Assembly: GCA_002305965.1 (NCBI GenBank) | Contig: DBRM01000067.1 | Span: 736-9,503 of the forward strand | Direction: 5' to 3' | Length of the DNA: 8,768 nucleotides | From: Syntrophomonas sp. UBA1368 | GTDB taxonomy: Bacteria > Bacillota > Syntrophomonadia > Syntrophomonadales > Syntrophomonadaceae | Part shown: positions 1 to 5,817 of the stretch, piece by piece | Layout: every line of letters starts with the position of its first letter | Position numbering within the stretch: the stretch's first letter is position 1 | Notes under the pieces: generated by a model | The model's database searches: none | What the model saw: the letters and a program-made list of their open reading frames with translations, nothing else | What the model was told of the DNA's origin: nothing | Translations under genes and position numbers: made by a program

Positions 1-714
1 ATTCAATTAGGTATTGGCGGTACACCAAATGCCGTTGGGAAAATGGTGGCTGCTTCTGATTTAAAAGATCTGGGCGTTCACACGGAAATGTATGTTGATG
101 CGTATCTGGAAATGTTTAAGGCCGGAAAAATTACCGGGGCTCGTAAGAATATTGACCGTTACAAACAAGTGTACTCATTTGCCATGGGCAGTCAGGAGCT
201 CTATGACTTTCTAGATGACAACCCGGGACTTGCCTCCTATTCTGTTGACTATACCAATAATCCGGTTGTGATCGCTCAGATCGATAATTTTGTTTCCATT
301 AACGCCTGTATCGAAATAGATCTGTTTGGCCAGGTATGTGCTGAAACTGTAGGAACAAGGCATATCAGCGGCACCGGCGGACAGCTTGACTTCGTAGAAG
401 GCGCTTATAAATCCAAAGGCGGACAAAGCTTTATCTGTCTGCCCTCCACCATTGAACTCAAAGGCCAGGTAACATCCAGAATCAAACCAATTTTAAGTCC
501 GGGCGCTATTGTAACTGACCCCAGAACCGCGACCCATATGATCGTGACTGAGTACGGCTTGGTCAATCTCAAGGGTAAAAGCACCTGGGAACGGGCAGAA
601 GCATTAGTATCCATCGCTCATCCGGATTTCCGGGATGAACTGATCGCTGAAGCTGGTAAGATGAACATCTGGAGAAGATCCAATAAAATTGACAGTGCCA
701 TCATAAACTTTTAA
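1..714 (+). CDS. Acetyl-CoA hydrolase/CoA-transferase family protein (butyrate or 4-hydroxybutyrate CoA-transferase type), 5' partial
   Basis: The reading frame is open from base 1, so the N-terminal half lies outside the window; 237 residues remain of an expected total near 440. Family I enzymes of this type move CoA between an acyl-CoA and acetate (or another acid) in the cytoplasm through a glutamyl-CoA intermediate. The visible part opens with the GIGGTPNAVG loop. GVHTEM follows; its Glu (codon 85-87) sits 23 residues after the first Gly of GGTP, the spacing expected for the catalytic Glu of the clostridial 4-hydroxybutyrate CoA-transferase. Further on are SGTGGQLDF, the VTEYGLVNLKGK strand and the C-terminal AHPDFRDEL motif, all typical of the family. 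The acid substrate (acetate, butyrate, 4-hydroxybutyrate, propionate) cannot be decided here. The gene is followed by a strong terminator and faces a sigma-54 activator. Confidence 0.9.
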   Translation: MQLGIGGTPNAVGKMVAASDLKDLGVHTEMYVDAYLEMFKAGKITGARKNIDRYKQVYSFAMGSQELYDFLDDNPGLASYSVDYTNNPVVIAQIDNFVSINACIEIDLFGQVCAETVGTRHISGTGGQLDFVEGAYKSKGGQSFICLPSTIELKGQVTSRIKPILSPGAIVTDPRTATHMIVTEYGLVNLKGKSTWERAEALVSIAHPDFRDELIAEAGKMNIWRRSNKIDSAIINF

Positions 715-767
715 ATAGATTTCAGGTTGGATATCTTGGGGAAGATGTTCAGCCTCGGGGGGAAGGA

Positions 768-788
768 CCGCAGTGGAGGGGACTGTGG
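768..788 (+). other. Small hairpin in the 3' UTR of the CoA-transferase gene
   Basis: CCGCAGT (768-774) pairs with ACTGTGG (782-788) around a G-rich 7-nt loop; one pair is G-U in RNA. It lies 5 bp before the terminator stem, so it may add 3'-end stability to the transcript. There is no other evidence for a role. Confidence 0.3.
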
Positions 789-793
789 GAATG

Positions 794-830
794 CAGAAGG
801 GAAAGTTCAACTTTCCCTTCTGGCGTTTTT
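794..830 (+). terminator. Intrinsic terminator after the CoA-transferase gene
   Basis: A perfect 12-bp stem pairs 794-805 (CAGAAGGGAAAG) with 811-822 (CTTTCCCTTCTG) around a TTCAA loop. The sequence GGCG and a run of five T (826-830) follow. The T-run lies on the plus-strand side only; the minus-strand side has no T-tract, so the hairpin terminates the CoA-transferase transcript and is not clearly bidirectional. Confidence 0.9.
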
Positions 831-867
831 AAATGCTCTTAAGCAAGTATTCCCAAAGTAATACCGG

Positions 868-3312
868 TCAATGTTTTATCCCATATTTTTGTGCTTTCCG
901 CACTACGGTAGACTGATTGATCTTAAGCACCTCTGCGATGGTATAGCTGGACCGGTAGCAGGCAAAGGCTTCTTCCAGCAGCGCCCGTTCAGTATTCTCC
1001 AGCGCCTCTTTCAGCGGCATCAATTTAGCTTCCTGCCTGGGATTTCTTAAATCATTCAGGATACCTAAAGGCAGATCATTTACGGTTATGATACTGTTGA
1101 TGCAGGTAACCACCAGTCTTTCCATCAGGTTTTCCAATTCCCGGACATTCCCCGGCCAGCTGTACTCCGCCAGTGTATTATAAACCCCGGTATCCAGTTG
1201 TTTGGACATGCCGTATTTTTGATTGAAAGTTTTTAGAAAATGGTTGATCAGGACAGGTATATCTTCCGGTCGTTCCCGCAAAGGCGGAATGGTAACAGGT
1301 ATGACATTCAGCCGGTAAAACAGATCCAGGCGGAATTCATTTTTCTCGATCATGGCCCTTAAATCGCGGTTGGTACCGGCCAGTACCCGGCAATCGATTT
1401 TGACAGGCTCGACCCCGCCCACGCGAAGTATGGTTCTATCCTGCAAAACTCTCAGTAACTTGACCTGTAAGTTCATCGGCAGTTCCCCGATCTCATCCAG
1501 GAAGATGATCCCGCCTTTTGCCAATTCAAACAAGCCCAGCTTTCCGCTTTTGCTGGCCCCGGTAAAAGCTCCGCTTTCATAACCAAATAATTCCGATTCC
1601 AGTAAATTGTCAGGAATTGCCCCGCAGTTTACCCGGACAAAAGGTCCGTCCTTGCATCTGCTGTTGGAATGGATGATCTCCGCGATCAATTCCTTCCCTA
1701 CCCCTGATTCCCCCTGTATCAATACGGTCGAATCAACGGCGGCGATCCGTATAACCATGCCAACCAATTCCTTCATCTTGGTGGATATCGCAATCAAGCC
1801 GTGGGAACTCTCCCGTTTCATTTGTTCCAATTCTGTTTTATACAGTTCCTGCAGACTTTCCACCCTTTCCAGTCTGCGCTGCAGGTCATTCAGTTCGGTA
1901 ATATCACGGACATTGGTAACCACCATGATAATATTGCCTTGTTCATCGTAAATGGGATTGCTGGTGACCAGGGCTTCCTTGCCGGTGCTGGCCGTCAGGG
2001 AAATGGTAGCTCTGGTACCGGTCTCCAATGCCACCAGGGTTCCGGAGCGTGAAAACACCCCTTCTTTCACCAGGTCCCTCATATTTCTGCCCACGCATTG
2101 TTCAGCCGTAATACCCATGACGCGTTCAAAACCCTTGTTGATTCGCAAGGTATTGGCCTGTCCATCAGTGACATAGAGACCATCGAACATGGACTCGATG
2201 ACAGCTTCCATTTCCCTTTCCCGCAAGCCTTCTACATGTTCCAGCTTGCGTTCCAGTTCGTTGAGCTCAGTAATATCACGCACATTGGTAACAAAGAGAA
2301 TGAGCTTGCCGTCTTCATCATAGATGGGATTACTGGTGACCAGAGCTTCCTTGCCAGTGCTGGCCGTCAGAGAAAGAGTAACACTTTCACCACTTTCTAT
2401 GGCTGCCAGTGTCCCGGAACGGGAAAATACACCTTCTGCGACCAGATCCCTCATATTCCTTCCTACGCATTGTTCAGCCGTAATACCCATAATGCGTTCA
2501 AAGCCCTTGTTTAGTCTTAATGTGTTGGCCTGCGCGTCGGTTACATAAAGGCCATCAAAAGAAGACTCAATAATCGCTTCCAGCTGGCGGTTCAATCCTT
2601 TGGTATACTCAGATTCCCGCACCAGCTGTTCGATCTCTGATATGTCACGCAGCAGCAGCACCCGGCCGATAATATTTTTATCAATCACAATTTCGTTGCA
2701 AAAGGGAATAAAATTATTGCCTTTTAAGTTTATTCTTTCCTCAGAATAATTGGATTGGTCTTTTAATAATTCCAGAATCTCTGGGTTATTTATCACCTCA
2801 GCGGCCAAAGCGTCTAAAACTTCTTTTTGATTCAAATCAAGCAAGCGGGCCATCCATTTATTGATGATCTTGATCCTGCAATCATTGCCAATGGCCAAAA
2901 CCGGAGTGGTTACAGCATCAACGGTGGCATGGAATTTTTCTCTTTCCTGGTATTCAAACAAAGCAGCCGTCTTTTGTAAGTACGGGAAATCAATGACCCC
3001 CAGCACAGATCCGTCTTTTTCCACCAGAGCAGGCCCGGACAGGTTCTCCGGGCGCAGATCAATTACATCATCTGCCTGAATTCGCGGAAACTCTTCCAGC
3101 ATGATCTGACAAATCCGGGTATCACCCGCTGCACCTTCCAGCAAAGATGTCATCAGCAAATCTTTGCTGATGATCCCGATGCACTGTTCCCTGTCATTTA
3201 AAACCGGTGCTGCGGTTATCTTTCCTGCCAGTAATATGCGGGCAGCATCACTTATTGTCTGATCGAAATGTAATGCAACGTTATCAGCGTTTATAGCTTC
3301 AACCGCTTTCAC
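868..3312 (-). CDS. Sigma-54-dependent transcriptional activator (CBS-PAS-PAS-PAS-AAA+-HTH)
   Basis: This is an 814-residue cytoplasmic enhancer-binding protein that uses ATP hydrolysis to open sigma-54 promoters. An N-terminal CBS pair spans about 5-116, its second half degenerate. PAS1 is about 127-228, PAS2 about 244-350 and PAS3 about 368-474; PAS2 and PAS3 are near-duplicates. A short coiled linker leads to the AAA+ domain at about 505-740. That domain has Walker A GESGVGKE (534-541), the sigma-54 contact loop GAFTGA (581-586) intact, and Walker B FLDEIG (604-609). A Fis/TyrR-like helix-turn-helix fills about 766-814. There is no receiver domain, so the signal is probably a ligand, nucleotide or redox state read by CBS/PAS. 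The start is GTG (3310-3312) behind AAGGGGGGAG, 4 nt upstream. The gene converges on the CoA-transferase gene, a plausible but unproven target. No -24/-12 site was found in the window. Confidence 0.93.
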   Translation of the reverse strand: MKAVEAINADNVALHFDQTISDAARILLAGKITAAPVLNDREQCIGIISKDLLMTSLLEGAAGDTRICQIMLEEFPRIQADDVIDLRPENLSGPALVEKDGSVLGVIDFPYLQKTAALFEYQEREKFHATVDAVTTPVLAIGNDCRIKIINKWMARLLDLNQKEVLDALAAEVINNPEILELLKDQSNYSEERINLKGNNFIPFCNEIVIDKNIIGRVLLLRDISEIEQLVRESEYTKGLNRQLEAIIESSFDGLYVTDAQANTLRLNKGFERIMGITAEQCVGRNMRDLVAEGVFSRSGTLAAIESGESVTLSLTASTGKEALVTSNPIYDEDGKLILFVTNVRDITELNELERKLEHVEGLREREMEAVIESMFDGLYVTDGQANTLRINKGFERVMGITAEQCVGRNMRDLVKEGVFSRSGTLVALETGTRATISLTASTGKEALVTSNPIYDEQGNIIMVVTNVRDITELNDLQRRLERVESLQELYKTELEQMKRESSHGLIAISTKMKELVGMVIRIAAVDSTVLIQGESGVGKELIAEIIHSNSRCKDGPFVRVNCGAIPDNLLESELFGYESGAFTGASKSGKLGLFELAKGGIIFLDEIGELPMNLQVKLLRVLQDRTILRVGGVEPVKIDCRVLAGTNRDLRAMIEKNEFRLDLFYRLNVIPVTIPPLRERPEDIPVLINHFLKTFNQKYGMSKQLDTGVYNTLAEYSWPGNVRELENLMERLVVTCINSIITVNDLPLGILNDLRNPRQEAKLMPLKEALENTERALLEEAFACYRSSYTIAEVLKINQSTVVRKAQKYGIKH
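1852..2583 (-). repeat. Tandem duplication of a PAS-domain coding segment inside the activator gene
   Basis: Codons 244-363 and 368-487 of the activator are two copies of one PAS domain plus linker, offset by 124 codons (372 bp). About 89 of 108 aligned PAS residues are identical. Stretches such as EQCVGRNMRDLV and SLTASTGKEALVTSNPIYDE are unchanged. The DNA is also very similar, with identical runs such as ttcagccgtaatacccat in both copies. This indicates a recent in-frame duplication or continuing gene conversion. Confidence 0.9.
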
Positions 3313-3493
3313 AAAGCTCCCCCCTTTTATATTTAAATTTTATCACTTTTCCGCTCCTGTTGGGAGTGAAACCAGGGCAGGTCAAGACTAAAGTATGGGA
3401 AAAAATAATGGAATTGAGCCATTTCAGATCAGGATTGTTGTGCGAAATGAATAAACCAACGAAAGGGTCTCGGGTTAAAATTAAAGTAACGTA

Positions 3494-4213
3494 TTACGGC
3501 TGCCAGGTTAGTTTGGCAGCGTTGTTTTTCAGCCAGGTGCGGCGTTCCTTGTAATCAGGAATAATAGACCCAACCAAACTCCAGAACTCTCTTGAATGAT
3601 CCGGGCGGATCAAATGGCAGAGCTCATGTACGATGACATAATCCATGATTTTTGCCGGGGCCATCACTATTCGCCAGTTAAAACTCAGGTTCCCCTTGCT
3701 GCTGCAGCTTCCCCAGCGGGTTTTTTGCTGTCTGATGGTAATGCGCTTCGGGCTTGCATTGAGGATCGGGGCATAATCATCGATGCGGGAACGGATGTAC
3801 TTTAGCGCAGCATCCCGGTACCAGGCTTCCATAGCATTTTTCAGCAAAATGGTATCAGCAGCGGGTGTATCAATGATGAATAAACCGTCTTCCAGTATTG
3901 CCTTTGCTCTGCTGAGTCTGGCATCAATTCTGATGTAGAGTGGGTGATCCCGGCCCAGATACGGGAAAGGTTCATCATCAAGAAAATCCCTTTTGTCCGC
4001 CCGGGTTTTGATTAGTTCCATTTGCTGCAGCTTGCGGATGATCCATTCTGCTTTGCGGTCGACCAAATCCATGATGACCTGGGGAGACGTCCGGTATGGG
4101 ACTCTTACTTTCACGTCCCCTTCCGGGCTGATGATGATGGCAATGGTCCTTCGATCGCTGTAGATCACTTCAAAATCAATATGACCTGAGCCATGATTTA
4201 ATGTCATTTTCAT
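3494..4213 (-). CDS. YgjP/DUF45-family metal-dependent hydrolase (HExxH)
   Basis: This is a 239-residue protein of the YgjP-like (DUF45, WLM/SprT-related) family. It carries the zinc motif HELCH (196-200), a third likely ligand His206 in DHSREFW, the signature WGSC (167-170) with the following SFNWRIVMAP, and the family's closing YKERRTWLK. Length is normal for the family. No signal peptide or membrane segment is seen, so it should be cytoplasmic. The fold is that of a metallopeptidase, but E. coli YgjP has been reported as a UTP pyrophosphatase, so the substrate is open. The start ATG (4211-4213) lies 3 bp after the stop of the upstream hypothetical, with only a weak ribosome binding site (GGAAAAG). 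Translation is therefore probably coupled. A second Met (4205-4207) is an alternative start. Confidence 0.85.
   Translation of the reverse strand: MKMTLNHGSGHIDFEVIYSDRRTIAIIISPEGDVKVRVPYRTSPQVIMDLVDRKAEWIIRKLQQMELIKTRADKRDFLDDEPFPYLGRDHPLYIRIDARLSRAKAILEDGLFIIDTPAADTILLKNAMEAWYRDAALKYIRSRIDDYAPILNASPKRITIRQQKTRWGSCSSKGNLSFNWRIVMAPAKIMDYVIVHELCHLIRPDHSREFWSLVGSIIPDYKERRTWLKNNAAKLTWQP
3500..3521 (-). other. Hairpin spanning the end of the YgjP-like gene, possible weak terminator
   Basis: GCTGCCA and TGGCAGC form a 7-bp stem around an 8-nt loop over the last codons. On the minus strand only an interrupted T-rich stretch follows, after the stop codon. A terminator role is weak, and read-through toward the sigma-54 activator gene is possible. 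Confidence 0.3.
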
Positions 4214-4216
4214 TTT

Positions 4217-4996
4217 TTACTTTTCCGTATAATTGTCAGACTGCTTGTCTTGCAGGCAGTTTACAGCATAATGCAGCAGTTTTAAAACATTGACAACAGC
4301 TGTCCCCCAGCCGAACTCACCGCCGTACTGGTTTTTCCATACACTGACTGCCATGGATAAATATTTATAATTACCGGAATCCTCATACATCTCATAATGT
4401 ACCAAGCCGGTCTGCAGGACTTCCAAAATTTCCTCCAGGGTCTTGTCCAGATTGCAGGTATTAACCTGAACTTCGAAAGGATTGGTTACATCATAATAAA
4501 GCGAAAAAGGTTCCAGTTTATGCGCCAGGCTGAAGCTGAGCCAGGGCTGATAATAGGTGCCTCCCGTGCATTCGGGCAGGTGTATCTGCAGGGCATAAAT
4601 ATTTACCAGCAGCTGTGAGATCCGTCTGAGATAATCACTCATGTCATCATTCGGTCCACCGTCCAATAACCGGATCAAGTCCTTTACATTTTCCGCAAAC
4701 AGAGTCAGGGGCTTGGCCACCATAAAGACGCCGTTCACTTTTTCAAAAAGAATAGGGAAACGGCTGTCAGGCTGGTAATCCGTCAGGTCTTCCCCGTTTT
4801 CCATACGGCTGATCACGTACTCCGCCTCCTGATGCTGGAACTCCGGCACACATATATTGGTATAATTGACCACGTCACTGATGTTCCCTTCACCCCATCC
4901 CAGTTCCCAATGGATATGCGGTACCTGCCGGCGAAGCTGCTGCAGCATTTTCCTGGCCTTATCTGTGGTAAACCTTCCCACACTCTCGTATTCCAT
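4217..4996 (-). CDS. Hypothetical protein, DUF5063-like
   Basis: This is a 259-residue soluble protein of unknown function. No catalytic motif, signal peptide or membrane helix is visible. Residues from about 95 to 247 are helical and resemble DUF5063: paired helices LTLFAENVKDLIRLL and YLRRISQLLVNIYAL, then an aromatic/acidic segment HYEMYED, and a closing segment SVWKNQYGGEFGWGTAVVNVLKLLH, like the W...HWG...AL..LH end of that family. The assignment is from memory of the pattern and is tentative. The start ATG (4994-4996) follows GGGGGAG about 7 nt upstream. The downstream YgjP-like gene begins 3 bp after the TAA stop, so the two form a translationally coupled operon. The context hints at a shared function, but nothing identifies it. 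Confidence 0.8.
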   Translation of the reverse strand: MEYESVGRFTTDKARKMLQQLRRQVPHIHWELGWGEGNISDVVNYTNICVPEFQHQEAEYVISRMENGEDLTDYQPDSRFPILFEKVNGVFMVAKPLTLFAENVKDLIRLLDGGPNDDMSDYLRRISQLLVNIYALQIHLPECTGGTYYQPWLSFSLAHKLEPFSLYYDVTNPFEVQVNTCNLDKTLEEILEVLQTGLVHYEMYEDSGNYKYLSMAVSVWKNQYGGEFGWGTAVVNVLKLLHYAVNCLQDKQSDNYTEK

Positions 4997-5022
4997 TCCT
5001 CTTCTCCCCCGCTATGATAAAA

Positions 5023-5051
5023 AATTTATATTTCTTAACTTGGTTTAACAA
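5023..5051 (-). promoter_or_regulatory. Candidate sigma-A promoter for the hypothetical-YgjP operon
   Basis: On the minus strand a -35 TTGTTA (5046-5051) and a -10 TAAATT (5023-5028) are 17 bp apart; each matches four of six consensus bases. The expected start would give a leader of about 20 nt holding the GGGGGAG ribosome binding site. The -35 overlaps the perfect 10-bp palindrome AACAATTGTT (5047-5056), a possible operator. The rest of 5052-5140 is AT-rich with nothing else recognised. Confidence 0.35.
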
Positions 5052-5140
5052 TTGTTTATTATTCTTTTTGTTCGTATATATCTTAACAAAATTTTTCGCA
5101 TTTGGTTAGTTTAATTGTAAAATTATGCATTATTTTAACA

Positions 5141-5170
5141 AAAAGCGGGCATATCTTTAAGATATCCCCG
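5141..5170 (-). terminator. Intrinsic terminator after the 40-aa gene
   Basis: Read on the minus strand, CGGGGATATC (5170-5161) pairs with GATATGCCCG (5155-5146): nine of ten positions pair, with one G-G mismatch, around a 5-nt loop. The sequence CTTTTTGTT follows. It lies 13 bp past the stop of the small gene and separates that gene from the hypothetical-YgjP operon. Confidence 0.8.
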
Positions 5171-5182
5171 TACTTTGTTTCC

Positions 5183-5305
5183 CTATTCTTTCTCCGGAGG
5201 CGGTTCAGGTGTATCCAGTTTTTCACGTTTTCGGCCGAAAAACCTTATCCAGTCCATAGGAGAGATGATTTTTTTGTCCGGATCCGGGTAATTCTTTTCC
5301 CGCAT
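5183..5305 (-). CDS. Small hypothetical protein, 40 aa
   Basis: An ATG at 5303-5305 sits 5 nt behind the strong ribosome binding site GGGAGGT and opens a 40-codon frame ending in TAG (5183-5185). An intrinsic terminator lies just downstream. The protein is highly charged. It starts MREKNYPDPDKK, has a hydrophobic/aromatic patch PMDWIRFFG at about 16-24, then a basic stretch RKREK, and ends in an acidic, proline-rich tail TPEPPPEKE. There is no cysteine and no full membrane helix; the patch could bind a partner or a membrane surface. I do not recognise a family. A clean ribosome binding site, a coding-like composition and a dedicated terminator together make it likely to be a real gene, transcribed alone. 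Confidence 0.7.
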   Translation of the reverse strand: MREKNYPDPDKKIISPMDWIRFFGRKREKLDTPEPPPEKE

Positions 5306-5380
5306 ACTATACCTCCCGTTATTTTAGGCGTTTATTAATATGATGTTCCGGATCCACAAAAATATGCAGTCTTAAAGGGC

Positions 5381-5401
5381 GTGAGGGGTGAGGGGTGAGG
5401 C
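5381..5401. repeat. Three tandem GTGAGGG heptamers
   Basis: Two exact GTGAGGG units (5381-5387, 5388-5394) are followed by GTGAGGC (5395-5401). They open the gene-free repeat region that runs to 5817. Confidence 0.85.
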
Positions 5402-5441
5402 GATGTAAAGCCACCTTTAGCATTAACTTCTGCTAATCTGC

Positions 5442-5463
5442 GGGGCGACAGAGTCGTCGCCCC
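5442..5463. repeat. GC-rich palindromic element
   Basis: GGGGCGAC (5442-5449) and GTCGCCCC (5456-5463) form a perfect 8-bp stem with loop AGAGTC. No T-run follows on either strand, so it does not look like a normal terminator. It resembles the short intergenic GGGGCGA palindromes dispersed in many clostridial genomes (recalled pattern, not checked). Just to the right, 5469-5494 contains the palindrome ATCGTTCAACGAT (5480-5492) inside two imperfect 11-bp units. Confidence 0.7.
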
Positions 5464-5512
5464 CTACCATCGCTTAACTATCGTTCAACGATCGCCTGCT
5501 TCAAACTGTCCC

Positions 5513-5534
5513 CTTTCCAACTTTCTGCTTTCCA
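5513..5534. repeat. Degenerate CTTTCCA heptamers
   Basis: CTTTCCA (5513-5519), CTTTCTG (5521-5527) and CTTTCCA (5528-5534) form a pyrimidine-rich, roughly 7-bp-period run. Together with the GTGAGGG run it brackets the GC-rich palindrome. Confidence 0.6.
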
Positions 5535-5552
5535 TCCAGCCATCTGAACCCC

Positions 5553-5672
5553 AGAGCGAGTTAAAATGGTTAAGAACAAGGCAGCCCGGAAGTTACGCAA
5601 CTGAGGCGTACATTAGGTACGTCGATTGAGCGTGACTTGCGGGCTAACGCAGTTATTAACCGTTTTTGCCGC
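5553..5672. repeat. Long hairpin element, copy A
   Basis: An approximately 120-nt imperfect inverted repeat. The outer helix is 5563-5573 with 5656-5666 (11 pairs, one T-G). The second helix is AGCCCG (5583-5588) with CGGGCT (5640-5645). A G-G mismatch follows (5589/5639). The third helix is 5590-5598 with 5630-5638 (9 pairs, one T-G). An apical stem CGTAC/GTACG spans 5607-5621. The internal loops carry AAGAACAAGGC on the left (from 5572) and AACGCAGT on the right (5646-5653), both repeated exactly in copy B. It starts with AGAGCGAG, as copy B does. No protein-coding signal is visible. Confidence 0.85.
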
Positions 5673-5693
5673 CTTTGATATTCCTTTAAAGCG

Positions 5694-5815
5694 AGAGCGA
5701 GCAAAAAGTGTGAAGAACAAGGCGCTCTGGAAGGGCTGCGATTGAGTCGTACTAAGGTACGTCGATTGAGCAGGGCTTGCAGAGCAACGCAGTAATTCAC
5801 ACTTTTTGCCGCTCT
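5694..5815. repeat. Long hairpin element, copy B
   Basis: A second copy of the element, offset 141 bp from copy A. The outer helix has 20 pairs with a single bulged A: AGAGCG (5694-5699) with CGCTCT (5810-5815), then GCAAAAAGTGTGAA (5701-5714) with its exact complement (5796-5809). The second helix is GCTCTG (5724-5729) with CAGAGC (5780-5785). The same G-G mismatch follows (5730/5779), then a helix interrupted by two mismatches. The apical part shares the 17-mer AGGTACGTCGATTGAGC with copy A (5755-5771 versus 5615-5631). The 3' end lies 2 bp from the cysE stop codon, so the cysE mRNA probably runs into it. Confidence 0.9.
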
Positions 5816-5817
5816 GG

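Noticed and set aside
2098..2514. 138-codon plus-strand frame antisense to the PAS repeats
   Set aside because: It is antisense to conserved PAS coding sequence; similar frames recur at the 372-bp repeat period, as expected of a shadow.
3512..3530. Sigma-54-like TTGGCAGCG...TTTTTC string
   Set aside because: It lies inside the YgjP-like coding end, lacks the -12 TTGC at proper spacing, and has no gene downstream on the plus strand.
5102..5338. 78-codon plus-strand frame
   Set aside because: It overlaps the minus-strand terminator and the 40-aa gene, has no ribosome binding site, and is a low-complexity Phe-rich translation of AT-rich DNA.
5381..5534. Possible CRISPR array or origin iterons
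   Set aside because: Repeat units are only 7-11 bp, degenerate, and adjacent or irregular, with no spacers of constant length and no cas or rep gene nearby.
5570..5800. 76-codon open frame on the minus strand
   Set aside because: It lies entirely within the two inverted-repeat elements. Its composition (Arg/Leu/Ser-rich) follows from the hairpin sequence, and the two copies conserve loops and base pairing, not a reading frame.
5551..5817. Integron attC site or group II intron remnant
   Set aside because: Conserved attC core sites (RYYYAAC/GTTRRRY) and any integrase, cassette or domain V-like intron sequence are not recognisable; only the general idea of a conserved fold is shared.
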